Source: Phaeobacter sp. B1627
GTDB lineage: Bacteria; Pseudomonadota; Alphaproteobacteria; Rhodobacterales; Rhodobacteraceae
Assembly (NCBI RefSeq): GCF_006265095.1
Contig: NZ_VCNK01000006.1
Span: 149,328 to 213,327 of the forward strand
Length of the DNA: 64,000 nt
Reading direction: 5' to 3'
Made by a program: the position numbers and the translations under genes. This document shows positions 35,202-45,191 of this stretch, one piece after another (position 1 is the first letter of the stretch; every line of letters begins with the position of its first letter). The notes under the pieces were generated by a model. It was not told the DNA's origin and made no database searches. It worked only from the letters and a program-made list of their open reading frames with translations.

Positions 35202-36263
35202 ATGACCCGTACTGTCCTGGAATCGAAGACAAAAACTGCAGTCCTTGGCTTTGACGAACCGTTTTGCGTCATCGGCGAGCGGATCAATCCGACGGGGCGC
35301 AAAAAACTGGCCGCCGAACTGGAAGCGGGCGATTTCTCCACCGTCGAAAAAGACGCGGTTGCACAGGTTCTGGCGGGGGCGAGTGTGCTCGATATCAACG
35401 CGGGCGTCGTCTACAACTCGAACCCGAACCCGAATGAAACAGAGCCGCCGCTGATGACCAAAATCGTCGAATTGGTTCAGGGGCTGGTTGACGTTCCGCT
35501 CTGTATCGACTCCTCGGTGCCGGGCGCGCTGGAGGCGGGGCTGGCGGTCTGCGAAGGCCGTCCGTTGCTGAATTCCGTCACCGGCGAAGAGGAGCGGCTG
35601 GAGCAGATCCTGCCGTTGGTGAAGAAATACAACGTTCCGGTTGTTGCGATTTCGAACGACGACACCGGAATTTCCGAAGATCCCGATGTGCGTTTTGAGG
35701 TCGCAAAGAAGATCGTTCAACGGGCGGCCGACTTTGGCATTCCGGCCCATGACATTGTCGTTGACCCGCTGGTGATGCCGGTCGGCGCGATGGGCACTGC
35801 GGGGCTTCAGGTTTTTGCGCTGGTGCGCCGTCTACGTGAAGAGCTGGGCGTGAACACCACTTGTGGCGCGTCAAATATCTCTTTCGGCCTTCCGAACCGC
35901 CACGGCATCAACAATGCGTTTCTGCCCATGGCAATGGGGGCTGGGATGACCTCGGCTATCATGAACCCCGTGGCGCTGCCGGTGACCCAGAAAGTGATCG
36001 CCGAAAAGAAAGAGCTGGTCGCGGCCAGTGGCATTGTGCTGCCGGAGGACATGGATGACGAGACCTTTGTCACGTTGTTCGGCCTTGGCTCCACCAAGCC
36101 GCGCGCCGGCAAGGAAATGGAAGCGATCCGTGCTGCCAATTTCCTGACAAACAACGACCCGCACGGCGGCGAATGGATCAAGTTCAACAAGGCACCGCTC
36201 AAAGAGGGTGAAGAATCGCGGGGCCGGGGTGGCCGCTCCGGCGGTCGCCGCCGTCGCGCCTAG
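35202..36263 (+). CDS. methyltetrahydrofolate:corrinoid methyltransferase (pterin-binding), with Arg/Gly-rich tail
   Basis: A 353-residue DHPS-like TIM-barrel protein. The pterin-binding motifs CVIGERINPTGRKK, ASVLDINAGV and DSSVPGALEAG match the MtrH/AcsE/MetH methyl-THF domain. It transfers a methyl group between methyl-THF and a cobalamin protein, which is not encoded in this window. The C-terminus ends in RGRGGRSGGRRRRA, an unusual RG-rich tail. It starts 3 bp after the MTHFR stop and is the last gene before a strong terminator. Confidence 0.87.
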   Translation: MTRTVLESKTKTAVLGFDEPFCVIGERINPTGRKKLAAELEAGDFSTVEKDAVAQVLAGASVLDINAGVVYNSNPNPNETEPPLMTKIVELVQGLVDVPLCIDSSVPGALEAGLAVCEGRPLLNSVTGEEERLEQILPLVKKYNVPVVAISNDDTGISEDPDVRFEVAKKIVQRAADFGIPAHDIVVDPLVMPVGAMGTAGLQVFALVRRLREELGVNTTCGASNISFGLPNRHGINNAFLPMAMGAGMTSAIMNPVALPVTQKVIAEKKELVAASGIVLPEDMDDETFVTLFGLGSTKPRAGKEMEAIRAANFLTNNDPHGGEWIKFNKAPLKEGEESRGRGGRSGGRRRRA

Positions 36264-36303
36264 CGCGGGACCCCTGGCCGAAGATTGTGACAGAAAATTG
36301 TGC

Positions 36304-36331
36304 AAGGGTCGGCGTGTCCGACCCTTCTTTT
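36304..36331 (+). terminator. Rho-independent terminator of the methyl-transfer operon
   Basis: A perfect 9-bp stem AAGGGTCGG / CCGACCCTT with a 5-nt loop is followed by CTTTT. It lies 40 bp after the methyltransferase stop codon. Confidence 0.9.
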
Positions 36332-36756
36332 ATCAACCGGTTTAACCAGCCAGCGCCGGCTTTCCGGACCCTTCTCCAAATAGGCAGGCTCGACGGGTCC
36401 GCCCTTTTCCTCATTCTCAAGGCTGGGCTTGTGCGGCGCGTATGGCATTGGCGCAACCGAGGTGCCGGAGTGGTATTGCGCAAACGGCCGATCGCGCGGG
36501 CGCTGTCACCCTCGCGCGCGCCGCGAATCGGACGTAAATCCAACGCTCCGCAGCCCGGCCTGCCCCCACCGCCAGCGCCGGACTTCAACTGGCTTTGCGC
36601 ACTTCCCGATCCATGGCTGATACGAATTTTCCGCCGCAGCGCCAAATACCGGCTCGGCTGCGGAATTGTATTTACAACGTGACATTGGCGCTTCAGCACC
36701 AAGGAACGGGAAGATGACGCCTCCCGGATGAGGGGGGGCGAAAGGGAGGATTTGAG
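36332..36756. other. 425-bp non-coding gap before the dehydrogenase gene
   Basis: No gene or RNA is recognised. The region is mostly GC-rich and turns AT-richer near 36655-36680. It must carry the promoter of the polyol dehydrogenase gene, whose GGGAGGA site is at about 36743-36752. Confidence 0.4.
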
Positions 36757-37794
36757 ATGGAAGCGCTGGTTCTTGAGGAGAAGGGAAAGCTCGCTCTGCG
36801 TGATTTCGGGCTCGTCGGAGAGATGGGGCCGCGAGATGTTCGCATCAAGACGCATACCGTCGGCATCTGTGGCTCGGATGTTCACTACTATAGCCACGGA
36901 AAGATCGGCCAATTCATCGTCGACGCCCCCATGATCCTCGGCCATGAGGCCTCCGGCACGGTGATCGCCTGCGGCGATGAGGTGACAGACTTCAAGCCCG
37001 GTGATCGTGTCTGCATGGAACCCGGCATTCCCAACCCCGACAGTCGTGCGTCAAAACTCGGACTATACAACGTGGATCCTGATGTCCGGTTCTGGGCGAC
37101 ACCGCCTATTCATGGCTGTCTGATACCCGAGGTCATCCATCCTGCGGCCTTTACATATAAATTGCCCGAAACCCTGAGCTTTGCGGAGGGGGCGATGGTC
37201 GAACCCTTCGCCATTGGCATGCAGGCTGCGCTGCGTGCCCGGATCCAGCCCGGCGATCTCGCCGTTGTGACAGGGGCTGGGCCGATCGGGATGATGGTCG
37301 CGCTAGCGGCACTGGCAGGCGGCTGCGCCAAGGTGATCCTGGCGGATCTGGCGCAGCCGAAACTCGATATCATAGGGACATACGACGGCATCGAAACGGT
37401 GAACATCCGCCACAAGAGCGTAGTTGATGCCGTGCGCGAGGCGACCGAGGGATGGGGCGCGGATGTGGTGTTTGAATGTTCCGGCGCTGCGCCTGCCGTG
37501 CTTGGCCTGCCGGAGTTGGCGCGTCCCGGCGGTGCGGTGGTTCTGGTCGGGATGCCGGTCGAACCTGTCCCGATGGATGTGGTGGGGCTGCAGGTCAAAG
37601 AACTTCGGCTCGAAACTGTGTTCCGCTACGCGAATGTGTACGACCGTGCGATTGCGCTTATGGCCTCAGGCAAGGTTGATCTGAAACCGCTGATCTCCGA
37701 CACGATCCCTTTCGCCCAGAGCATCAAGGCGTTCGATCGCGCGGTCGAGGCGCGTGAGACAGACGTGAAACTCCAGATCCGCATGCCGGACTGA
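36757..37794 (+). CDS. zinc-dependent polyol (xylitol/sorbitol-type) dehydrogenase
   Basis: A 345-residue MDR-family dehydrogenase. Catalytic zinc ligands are in [10 protein letters not shown] and GHEASG, and the NAD motif is [10 protein letters not shown]. The lobe that normally binds structural zinc reads [18 protein letters not shown], with no cysteines, as in SDH/XDH enzymes that have only the catalytic zinc. DVRFWATPP is typical of xylitol/sorbitol dehydrogenases. It oxidises a polyol to a ketose with NAD. It heads the sugar-alcohol regulon that follows. Confidence 0.85.
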   Translation: MEALVLEEKGKLALRDFGLVGEMGPRDVRIKTHTVGICGSDVHYYSHGKIGQFIVDAPMILGHEASGTVIACGDEVTDFKPGDRVCMEPGIPNPDSRASKLGLYNVDPDVRFWATPPIHGCLIPEVIHPAAFTYKLPETLSFAEGAMVEPFAIGMQAALRARIQPGDLAVVTGAGPIGMMVALAALAGGCAKVILADLAQPKLDIIGTYDGIETVNIRHKSVVDAVREATEGWGADVVFECSGAAPAVLGLPELARPGGAVVLVGMPVEPVPMDVVGLQVKELRLETVFRYANVYDRAIALMASGKVDLKPLISDTIPFAQSIKAFDRAVEARETDVKLQIRMPD

Positions 37795-38184
37795 GCCACG
37801 TATCTCTGAAGAGATCGTGTGCCTGCGGTGACTGTCACGCAGAGGCGCTGAACGGCCAGGTACAGGCGAAAAAGTATGAGGCTCCTATGGGGAAATATTT
37901 ACGCGCCAAACCGCGGCGCCAAAACTGAGGCCAAACCGCATTTCCCCTGAATAGCGGCATTCTGGCGACAATTTTTATGCAGCGCGGCGTTCATGATGCC
38001 GCGCTGCGGCGTTTCTGCGAGGGTCCCGTTCACTCCCCCTGCGCAGGAACGTGGTCATACATGTTAAAAAAGTATCAGACAAAGCTCTGTGGTGAGGTAG
38101 AGCGCAGGAGGCAGCTCCGCTAGGGTCTCTCTTACTGAGACCGGTCCGGGGGGAGCTGGAGACGGTCACAGCGGGAGGATTGAG
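37795..38184. promoter_or_regulatory. 390-bp gap with a perfect 10-bp inverted repeat
   Basis: No gene is seen. At 37979-38007 a perfect 10-bp stem GCAGCGCGGC / GCCGCGCTGC with a 9-nt loop GTTCATGAT follows an AT-rich run. No U-run follows, so it is a weak terminator for the dehydrogenase gene or an operator for the AraC-type gene at 38185. Confidence 0.4.
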
Positions 38185-39069
38185 ATGCAACCTGATCTGG
38201 AACTTGTCCATATCCGCAAGGGCGAGAGTTTTGCCGCGTGGATGCATGGCTATCCGTTCCGGACCGTGCGTTGGCACTACCATCCGGAATATGAAATTCA
38301 CCTTGTGGTGGATACGCATGGCACGTTCTATCTTGGCGATCACATCGGCGAATTCGGTCCGGGTCAGTTGATCATGACGGGACCGAACCTACCGCAGAAC
38401 TGGATTTCGGACGTCGGCCCCGATGAGAGTGTGCCAGCGAGATCCTATGTGCTCCAGTTTCCGGAGCGTTTCATCGAAGATGCCGCCGCCTCTATGCCCG
38501 AGATGGAGGCGATCCGTCCCCTGCTGGAGCGCAGCCATCGCGGATTGCTCTTTGATGCCGCGACGGGTGCGGCGGTGAAGCCGCTGATGCGTGAGACCTT
38601 CGAGGCCACAGGTCTCAGGCGGCTGGCTCTGTTCTGGCAGGTCCTTGATATCCTTGCCAATGCGCCCGACCCCGAGGAGCTCGCAAGTCTGAGCTATAAG
38701 CTCGATCTCGAAGCGTTGAGTGGAAGCGGGGTCAATCGCGCGATTGCCTATCTGCGGGAGAACCTGACCGAGAGTATCGACGAAAAGGATCTGGCGGATC
38801 TCGTGAACCAGAGCCCGAGCGCCTTTTCACGCGCCTTCAAACGTCACACCGGCTCGACGTTGGTGCGCTACAAAAATCAGCTTCGGGTGGATCTGGCGTG
38901 CCAGATGCTTCTGACCCGTCCGGAGGCGAAGGTGGCCGAAATCTGCTATGACGTGGGCTTCTCGAACCTTTCGAATTTCAACCGTCACTTCCTGAAGCTG
39001 AAGGGGATGTCGCCCTCCCGCTTCAGAGGGACCTTTGCCGCCAACGGAGTTTTCTCCGAGGTGAACTGA
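38185..39069 (+). CDS. AraC-family transcriptional regulator (cupin sensor)
   Basis: A 294-residue protein with an N-terminal cupin sugar-binding domain (WHYHPEYEIHLV near residues 31-42) and a C-terminal AraC double HTH (about 190-290; KDLADLVNQSPSAFSRAFKR and VAEICYDVGFSNLSNFNRHF). This architecture is standard for sugar and polyol operon activators. GGGAGGA lies before the ATG. It is directly upstream of the ABC importer and is its presumed regulator. Confidence 0.92.
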   Translation: MQPDLELVHIRKGESFAAWMHGYPFRTVRWHYHPEYEIHLVVDTHGTFYLGDHIGEFGPGQLIMTGPNLPQNWISDVGPDESVPARSYVLQFPERFIEDAAASMPEMEAIRPLLERSHRGLLFDAATGAAVKPLMRETFEATGLRRLALFWQVLDILANAPDPEELASLSYKLDLEALSGSGVNRAIAYLRENLTESIDEKDLADLVNQSPSAFSRAFKRHTGSTLVRYKNQLRVDLACQMLLTRPEAKVAEICYDVGFSNLSNFNRHFLKLKGMSPSRFRGTFAANGVFSEVN

Positions 39070-39101
39070 CATCACGACCGCGACGATTTTACCGAATTCG
39101 G

Positions 39102-39116
39102 GCAGCACTGTGCTGG
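39102..39116. promoter_or_regulatory. palindrome upstream of the sugar-binding protein gene
   Basis: A 13-bp perfect palindrome, CAGCAC-T-GTGCTG, lies 50 bp before the binding-protein ATG. It is a possible operator, although AraC proteins usually prefer direct repeats. Confidence 0.3.
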
Positions 39117-39165
39117 CCGGACCATGGCGGGTTCGCCTGCTGCTACACTTTGGGAGGATATCCAT

Positions 39166-40080
39166 ATGAAACATCTTTTTGGCGCCGCATCTGCCGTCGC
39201 ACTGACCCTGGCCTGTGCGGCTCCTGCCTGGGCGCAGGGCGACAGCCTGAAAATCGGCATGACATTTCAGGAAATGAACAATCCCTACTTCGTCTCCATG
39301 CAGGAGGCGCTGATGGGCGCGGCAGAGGATCTGGGTGCAGAAGTCATCGTGACCGACGCGGGCCATGATGTGGCCAAACAGATTTCCGACGTCGAAGACA
39401 TGCTGCAACAGGACATCGACATCCTGCTTCTGAACCCGACCGACAGCGCAGGTATCGAAGCGGCTGTGCGCATGGCCAAAGAACAGGGCGTGATCGTTGT
39501 GGCGGTCGATGCCAACGCAAACGGTCCGGTCGACACCTTTGTTGGTTCAAAGAACCGTGACGCCGGGTATCAGTCCTGCAAATACCTTGCCGAGGAGCTG
39601 GGAGGCGAAGGCGATGTTGCCATTCTCGACGGCATTCCGGTTGTTCCGATTCTGGAGCGAGTCGAGGGCTGTAAAGAGGCGTTCGGGGAATATGCGGGCA
39701 TCACGCTTGTCGATACCCAGAATGGCCGTCAGGACCGGTCCGTGGCGCTCGGAGTTGTGGAGAATATGATCCAGTCGCACCAGAACCTCGTGGGCATCTT
39801 CTCGGTGAATGACGGTGGCGCCATGGGCGCACTGGCCGCAATCCAGGGCTCCGGCCGCGATATCAAGCTGACCTCGGTGGATGGCGCCCCCGAAGCTGCC
39901 GAAGCCATCGCCCGTGGCACGCCCTTCATCGAAACTACCGCGCAATTCCCGCGCGATCAGGTGCGCGTCGGTCTTGCCATGGCGCTGGCGCAAAAGTGGG
40001 GGGCGCGCGTGGTTCCCTCTGTGGTGCCGATCGACGTGATGGTTGTCGATGCGAAAAATGCCGCTGACTTCAGCTGGTAG
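39166..40080 (+). CDS. sugar/sugar-alcohol ABC transporter substrate-binding protein (RbsB-like)
   Basis: A 304-residue periplasmic protein. Signal peptide 1-23 (cleavage near AWA). The mature start [20 protein letters not shown] is characteristic of the ribose/galactose-type Peripla_BP_4 family. The ATG at 39166 follows GGGAGGA. It is followed by a strong hairpin and then by ATPase and permease genes, so it is the receptor of that CUT2 importer. A pentitol or pentose is the likely ligand given the kinase and dehydrogenases. Confidence 0.9.
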   Translation: MKHLFGAASAVALTLACAAPAWAQGDSLKIGMTFQEMNNPYFVSMQEALMGAAEDLGAEVIVTDAGHDVAKQISDVEDMLQQDIDILLLNPTDSAGIEAAVRMAKEQGVIVVAVDANANGPVDTFVGSKNRDAGYQSCKYLAEELGGEGDVAILDGIPVVPILERVEGCKEAFGEYAGITLVDTQNGRQDRSVALGVVENMIQSHQNLVGIFSVNDGGAMGALAAIQGSGRDIKLTSVDGAPEAAEAIARGTPFIETTAQFPRDQVRVGLAMALAQKWGARVVPSVVPIDVMVVDAKNAADFSW

Positions 40081-40092
40081 GCGCCTTGCCTT

Positions 40093-40130
40093 GCCGCCCC
40101 CGCGTGACTGTGGGGGCGGCTTCCCTTTTT
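40093..40130 (+). terminator. attenuating hairpin between binding protein and ATPase genes
   Basis: Stem GCCGCCCCC / GGGGGCGGC with an 11-nt loop, followed by TTCCCTTTTT. It lies 12 bp after the binding-protein stop. Partial termination here would leave more mRNA for the binding protein than for the membrane complex. Confidence 0.75.
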
Positions 40131-40150
40131 CCACGACCCCGGGGGGTGTC

Positions 40151-41653
40151 ATGCTGCAACTGACCGGAATCAAGAAATCTTTCGGAAATATTCAGGTCCT
40201 TCACGGCGTTGATCTGGATGTGAAGGCTGGCGAGGTTCATGCGCTGCTCGGTGAGAATGGTGCGGGCAAATCGACGTTGATGAAGATCCTCACGGGCATT
40301 CTCCAGGCCACGTCCGGCCGCATCACGATCGACGGCAGGGAGCACCGTTTCGCCAATTATGATGAGGCCATTGCCGCAGGCATCGGCATCGTCTTTCAGG
40401 AATTCAGCCTGATCCCCTATCTCACGGCGGTGGAGAACATGTTTCTGGCGCGCGAGATGCGCAGCGGCCTCGGCCTGCTCGACCGCAAGGCGATGCAGGC
40501 GCGCGCGCGTGAGATCTTCGCGCGCCTCGAAGTCGATGTACCGCTTGATGTGCCCATCGCCAGGCTTTCGGTCGCAGAGCAGCAATTCGTTGAGATCGCC
40601 AAAGCCCTGTCGCTTGAGGCCCGCATTCTCGTCCTTGACGAACCGACCGCGACGCTCACTCCCACCGAGGTCGCCCATCTGTTCAAAGTCATGCGCGAGT
40701 TGCGCAAACAGGGGGTCGCACTGGTCTTTATTTCCCACCATCTTGAAGAGATTTTCGAAATCTGCGACCGCATCACCGTGCTCAGGGATGGTGAATTCGT
40801 CGGCAGCTGTATGGTGTCGGACACCGATACCGACCGTCTCGTCGAGATGATGGTGGGCCGGCGCATCGAAAACAGCTTTCCCCCAAAATCCGGTCCGCGT
40901 CCCGACGCCCGGGTGATGCTAGAATGCGAGGAGATTCAGCTTCGCAAGGGCGGCCCGGTCTCTGGGTTCGAGCTGCGGGAGGGCGAAATCCTCGGCTTTG
41001 CCGGTCTTGTCGGCTCCGGTCGTACCGAGACTGCGCTCGCGATGCTGGGCGCCTATCCTGCCGCGCGCTGCAAAGTGCTGGTGGATGGGGAAGAGACCCG
41101 TTTCAAAGAACCGGCAGAGGCGCTCGCGCATGGTATCGGCCTTTTGCCGGAAAGCCGCAAGGAACAGGGGTTGATCACAAGTTTCCCGATCCTTCAGAAC
41201 ATCTCGCTCAACAACTACGGAAAATATCGCCGCCGCCATTGGTTCATCGACCTCCGGAAAGAGCGCGCATGCACAGAGGCCGCGATGGAGCAGGTCCGCG
41301 TCAAGGCACAGGGGCCACTGGCGCGCATCGACACCTTGTCGGGTGGCAACCAGCAAAAAGTGGTCATTGCCCGCTGGCTGAACCATCAGATGAAGGTGCT
41401 GATCTTCGACGAGCCGACCCGCGGCATCGACGTCGGTGCCAAAGCCGAAATTTACCAACTCATGCGCGACTTCACCGCGCAGGGCTGTGCCATCATCATG
41501 ATTTCTTCGGAACTTCCCGAAGTGATCGGAATGTCAGATCGGGTCTGTGTCTTCAATTCCGGCGGGATCGCCGCGACCGTCGAGGGCGAGGCCATCACGT
41601 CGGAAGAGATCATGACCCATGCCACCACCGGGAGGGACCGACATGTCGCATAA
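40151..41653 (+). CDS. sugar ABC transporter ATP-binding protein (CUT2, two ATPase domains)
   Basis: A 500-residue double ATPase. The first domain has GENGAGKST (residues 34-42) with a degenerate signature LSVAEQQ and [10 protein letters not shown]. The second has the typically degenerate Walker [10 protein letters not shown] and an intact LSGGNQQK signature. This pattern is standard in RbsA/XylG-type importers. A GTG/ATG-rich region lies upstream; the ATG at 40151 has GGGGGG before it and begins at the conserved LTGIKKSFG. It overlaps the permease gene by 11 bp. Confidence 0.92.
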   Translation: MLQLTGIKKSFGNIQVLHGVDLDVKAGEVHALLGENGAGKSTLMKILTGILQATSGRITIDGREHRFANYDEAIAAGIGIVFQEFSLIPYLTAVENMFLAREMRSGLGLLDRKAMQARAREIFARLEVDVPLDVPIARLSVAEQQFVEIAKALSLEARILVLDEPTATLTPTEVAHLFKVMRELRKQGVALVFISHHLEEIFEICDRITVLRDGEFVGSCMVSDTDTDRLVEMMVGRRIENSFPPKSGPRPDARVMLECEEIQLRKGGPVSGFELREGEILGFAGLVGSGRTETALAMLGAYPAARCKVLVDGEETRFKEPAEALAHGIGLLPESRKEQGLITSFPILQNISLNNYGKYRRRHWFIDLRKERACTEAAMEQVRVKAQGPLARIDTLSGGNQQKVVIARWLNHQMKVLIFDEPTRGIDVGAKAEIYQLMRDFTAQGCAIIMISSELPEVIGMSDRVCVFNSGGIAATVEGEAITSEEIMTHATTGRDRHVA

Positions 41654-42614
41654 CGCAACCATCACCGAGACGAAACAAGGCGGGATCGGCCTCGGCCGGA
41701 TCCTGCATTCGCCCCTCGCACTGCCGCTGATCGGGCTGATTGTCGTCTCGCTCCTGATGGGGTTTGCCTCCGAAAACTTCTTTTCGGTGTCCAATATTAT
41801 GAACGTTCTGCGGCAGGTGTCGATCATCGGCATCCTCGCGGTGGGAATGACCTTTGTGATTCTGACGGGGGGGATCGACCTGTCGGTTGGGGCGGTTATG
41901 GCGCTCTCGGGCACGATCACCGCGGGGATGATGGTCAACATGGGCTTGCCGGGGGCAATTGGCCTTTTGGCGGGGCTGGGCGTCGGGCTTGGGCTCGGCC
42001 TGTTCAACGGGTTCATGGTGGCATGGGGCCGGATGCCCGCGATCATCGTGACGCTGGCCACCATGGGGATCGCACGCGGCTTTGGCCTGTTGTATTCCGG
42101 CGGCTACCCGATCTCGGGCATCCCGTCCTGGGTGTCATGGTTCGGCATCGGTCGGGTGGGCATCGTGCCGGTTCCGGTCATCGCCATGGTCGTGATCTAC
42201 GCCCTTGCCTGGGTTCTGCTGCAACGCACCGCCTTCGGGCGCCATGTCTATGCAATCGGCGGCAATGAACTGGCGGCAAAACTGTCGGGTGTGAAAACCC
42301 GGCGCGTCAAGCTTGCGGTCTATGCGCTTTCCGGCCTGACCTCGTCATTTGCGGCCATTGTCCTGACCGGCCGTCTCATGTCTGGTCAGCCGAACGCGGG
42401 CGTCGGTTTTGAGCTCGATGCCATCGCGGCCGTCGTGCTCGGGGGGACGGCGATTGCCGGCGGGCGCGGCCTGATCCTCGGCACGCTGATCGGCGCGATC
42501 CTTCTCGGCATCCTCAACAACGGGCTGAACCTGATGGGAATTAACCCCTACATGCAGGACGTCATCAAGGGGCTCATCATCCTGCTCGCCATCTATATCG
42601 GCCGCGAATGGTAA
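41643..42614 (+). CDS. sugar ABC transporter permease (CUT2)
   Basis: A 323-residue BPD_transp_2 permease with eight to ten membrane helices. Signature stretches are [18 protein letters not shown] and [20 protein letters not shown], and NNGLNLMGI near the C-terminus is typical of RbsC-like proteins. The ATG at 41643 overlaps the ATPase stop. A single permease gene implies a homodimeric channel. Confidence 0.92.
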   Translation: MSHNATITETKQGGIGLGRILHSPLALPLIGLIVVSLLMGFASENFFSVSNIMNVLRQVSIIGILAVGMTFVILTGGIDLSVGAVMALSGTITAGMMVNMGLPGAIGLLAGLGVGLGLGLFNGFMVAWGRMPAIIVTLATMGIARGFGLLYSGGYPISGIPSWVSWFGIGRVGIVPVPVIAMVVIYALAWVLLQRTAFGRHVYAIGGNELAAKLSGVKTRRVKLAVYALSGLTSSFAAIVLTGRLMSGQPNAGVGFELDAIAAVVLGGTAIAGGRGLILGTLIGAILLGILNNGLNLMGINPYMQDVIKGLIILLAIYIGREW

Positions 42615-42694
42615 TCCGGGCGGGCGGTCGCGGATAGCTGCGTCCGTCTCCCCACCACTCTCTTTTTCAAGGACCACCACAGGAGAAATAGCAC

Positions 42695-43426
42695 ATGTCT
42701 GAAACGCTGAAGGGCAAGGTCGCCGTCGTCACGGGCGCCGCCTCCGGCATCGGTCTTGCGGCCGTCGAGATGCTGCTGGACAAGGGGTGCACCGTGGTCA
42801 TGGTAGACCGCAACGCCGAAGCTCTTGCCGGGCTGGTGGCGAAGTTCGGCGAAAAGGCCGTGGCCCAGGTGACCGATCTGCTCGATGCCGGGAGCTGCAG
42901 CGCAATGGTGCCCGATATCCTCGCAAAGACCGGACAGATTGACATCCTCTACTGCAATGCAGGGGCCTATATCGGCGGCGATTTCTGGGAAACCGATCCG
43001 GCATCCATCGACCGCATGCTGAACCTCAACATCAATGCAGTGATGAAGAACGTGAACGCGGTATTGCCGCATATGATGGAGCGCAAGACCGGAGACATCA
43101 TCGTGACCAACTCCATAGCGGGTCATTTTCCGGCGGAGTGGGAACCGGTATATTCTGCCTCCAAATGGGCGATCACCAGTTTCATGCAGGGCATCCGCCG
43201 CCAGATGATCCCCTATGGGGTCAAGGTGGCTCAGGTCTCCCCCGGTCCCGTCATCTCTGCGCTGCTGGCTGACTGGCCCGAAGAAAACCTTCGCAAAGCC
43301 CGGGAAGAGGGCGCTCTGATGGATCCCGAAGAGGTCGCTGAGGCGCTCGAATTCATGCTCACCCGAAAGCGTGGCGTGACCGTGCGGGACGTCATCATAA
43401 TGCCGAGCGCCTTTGCCCGGATGTGA
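42695..43426 (+). CDS. short-chain dehydrogenase/reductase in the sugar-alcohol operon
   Basis: A 243-residue classical SDR with VTGAASGIG near residue 14, CNAGA, the catalytic TNSIAGH serine and the YSASKW Tyr/Lys pair. It lies 80 bp after the permease and about 100 bp before the FGGY kinase. It most likely oxidises the imported polyol to a ketose, for example ribitol to ribulose, before phosphorylation (inference from context). CAGGAG precedes the ATG. Confidence 0.88.
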   Translation: MSETLKGKVAVVTGAASGIGLAAVEMLLDKGCTVVMVDRNAEALAGLVAKFGEKAVAQVTDLLDAGSCSAMVPDILAKTGQIDILYCNAGAYIGGDFWETDPASIDRMLNLNINAVMKNVNAVLPHMMERKTGDIIVTNSIAGHFPAEWEPVYSASKWAITSFMQGIRRQMIPYGVKVAQVSPGPVISALLADWPEENLRKAREEGALMDPEEVAEALEFMLTRKRGVTVRDVIIMPSAFARM

Positions 43427-43442
43427 GTTTTGCAGCGTCCTC

Positions 43443-43497
43443 TCACTTGGGGGCCGCTGTGAATGATATTTGAGACCCCTGTAGTGAGCCCCCAGTG
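43443..43497. other. intercistronic hairpin before the kinase gene
   Basis: CACTTGGGGGC and GCCCCCAGTG pair over 10 bp with one bulged T. It could stabilise the 3' end of the upstream message. There is no U-run. Confidence 0.35.
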
Positions 43498-43523
43498 GTG
43501 AGACCCTTGGGGAGGAGGCCCGG

Positions 43524-45152
43524 ATGACGGAGTTTTTCATTGGTGTGGATGTGGGAACCGGATCGGCCCGTGCCGGCGTGTTTGACGCTGTCGGTACACT
43601 CATTGCGACCGCAAAACGCGATATTGACAGTTTCCGTGATGATAGGGGACGGGTCGAACAAAGCTCCGGGCAGGTCTGGAGCTCCGTCACCCGGGCGGTG
43701 CAGGAGGCGGTGACAGCCTCCGCTGTCGATCCCGCCGAGATCAAAGGCATCGGTTTTGATGCCACCTGTTCGCTTGTGGTGATGGGGCCGGACGGTGGCT
43801 TGCCGGTTGGTGACGCCGACGCGCCAGAGCGCGATATCATCGTCTGGATGGATCACCGCGCCACCGAGCAGGCCGGTCGCATCAATGCGGGCAATCACGA
43901 TGTTCTGAAATACGTCGGCGGACGCATTTCCCCTGAAATGGAAACGCCGAAGCTTCTGTGGCTCAAGGAAAACCGCCCCGAGGTCTACGCCAAAGCCGCG
44001 CAGTTTTTTGATCTCACTGATTTCCTGACGTGGAAGGCCACGGGGAGGCTGGATCGCTCGTCCTGCACGCTGACCTGCAAATGGACCTACCTGGCCCATG
44101 AAGACCGGTTCGATCCGGAGTATTTCCGGGCAATCGGGCTTGGCGATCTGGCGGATGACGGCTTTGCCCGCATCGGGACGCGCGTCGTGCATCCCGGCAC
44201 GTCGATCGGAGCGGGGCTGACCGAAGCGGCAGCACAAAGGGTGGGACTGCTCCCCGGAACAGCGGTTGCTGCGGGCCTCATCGACGCGCATGCCGGTGGG
44301 ATCGGAACGGTCGCCGCACAGGGCGGGGTGGGCACGGCCGATGCCTGTCTCGGCTATGTCTTCGGCACCTCGTCCTGCACCATGACCACGACCCACGAGC
44401 CGGCCTTTGTTCCGGGTGTCTGGGGACCGTATTATTCAGCCATGGTGCCGGGCATGTGGCTCAACGAAGGGGGGCAAAGCGCAGCAGGGGCCGCCATTGC
44501 CCATCTTGTCACGCTCCATCCCGCAACTGCCGAAGCCCGCGTGCTGGCCCGCGCCGCGGGCAAGGGGCTCGTCTCCTGGCTCGCGGATCGCGCGCTGGAA
44601 CTCGGCGGCGATGCGGCGGGGGCCGTGCGCCTGGCCGATCCTCTCCATATTGTGCCTGAATTCCTTGGCAACCGCGCGCCCTTTGCCGATCCGGACGCCC
44701 GGGCCGTCATCGTCGGGCAGGGTATCGAACAGGGCGTCGACAGTCTCGTCTCGCTCTATGTGGCGGGTATCTGTGGGTTGGGCTATGGTCTGCGCCAAAT
44801 CCTCGAAGCTCAGGATGCAAATGGCGCGCCCACGCGGACGATTTCCGTGTCCGGCGGGGCAGGGGCGCACCCTCTGACCCGTGCGATCCTTGCCGATGCC
44901 ACTGGGCGCGAAATCGAAATCACCGAATGCACCGAGCCCGTTCTTCTTGGCTCGGCAATGCTGGGCGCCGTTGCCGCCGGCAGCTATCCCGATCTTCCCA
45001 ACGCAATGGCGACCATGTCCCGAGTCGCCACGCGCTGTATGCCGTCGGGCGGCGCCACCGCAATGCGCCATGCCGCGCGCTATGACGCGTTTGTCTCTCT
45101 TCAACGCCTCGCCCGTGAAACCCGCGCCGCAATGGCGTCCCTCCCCGAGTAA
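43524..45152 (+). CDS. FGGY-family pentulose kinase (ribulokinase-like)
   Basis: A 542-residue FGGY kinase. The N-terminal phosphate motif GVDVGTGSARAGVFD, the metal-binding VWMDHRA and the C-terminal adenosine motif SVSGGAGAHPL are intact. The length and the MDHRATEQA and GGRISPEMETPKLLWLKEN (19 residues) segments fit the FGGY pentulose/D-ribulose kinases rather than xylulokinase. It phosphorylates the ketose made by the dehydrogenases so that it enters the pentose phosphate pathway. GGGGAGGAGG precedes the ATG. Confidence 0.88.
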   Translation: MTEFFIGVDVGTGSARAGVFDAVGTLIATAKRDIDSFRDDRGRVEQSSGQVWSSVTRAVQEAVTASAVDPAEIKGIGFDATCSLVVMGPDGGLPVGDADAPERDIIVWMDHRATEQAGRINAGNHDVLKYVGGRISPEMETPKLLWLKENRPEVYAKAAQFFDLTDFLTWKATGRLDRSSCTLTCKWTYLAHEDRFDPEYFRAIGLGDLADDGFARIGTRVVHPGTSIGAGLTEAAAQRVGLLPGTAVAAGLIDAHAGGIGTVAAQGGVGTADACLGYVFGTSSCTMTTTHEPAFVPGVWGPYYSAMVPGMWLNEGGQSAAGAAIAHLVTLHPATAEARVLARAAGKGLVSWLADRALELGGDAAGAVRLADPLHIVPEFLGNRAPFADPDARAVIVGQGIEQGVDSLVSLYVAGICGLGYGLRQILEAQDANGAPTRTISVSGGAGAHPLTRAILADATGREIEITECTEPVLLGSAMLGAVAAGSYPDLPNAMATMSRVATRCMPSGGATAMRHAARYDAFVSLQRLARETRAAMASLPE

Positions 45153-45191
45153 GCCGCCTGCACCTGGGCAAAAACACAAAGGACACATGAC

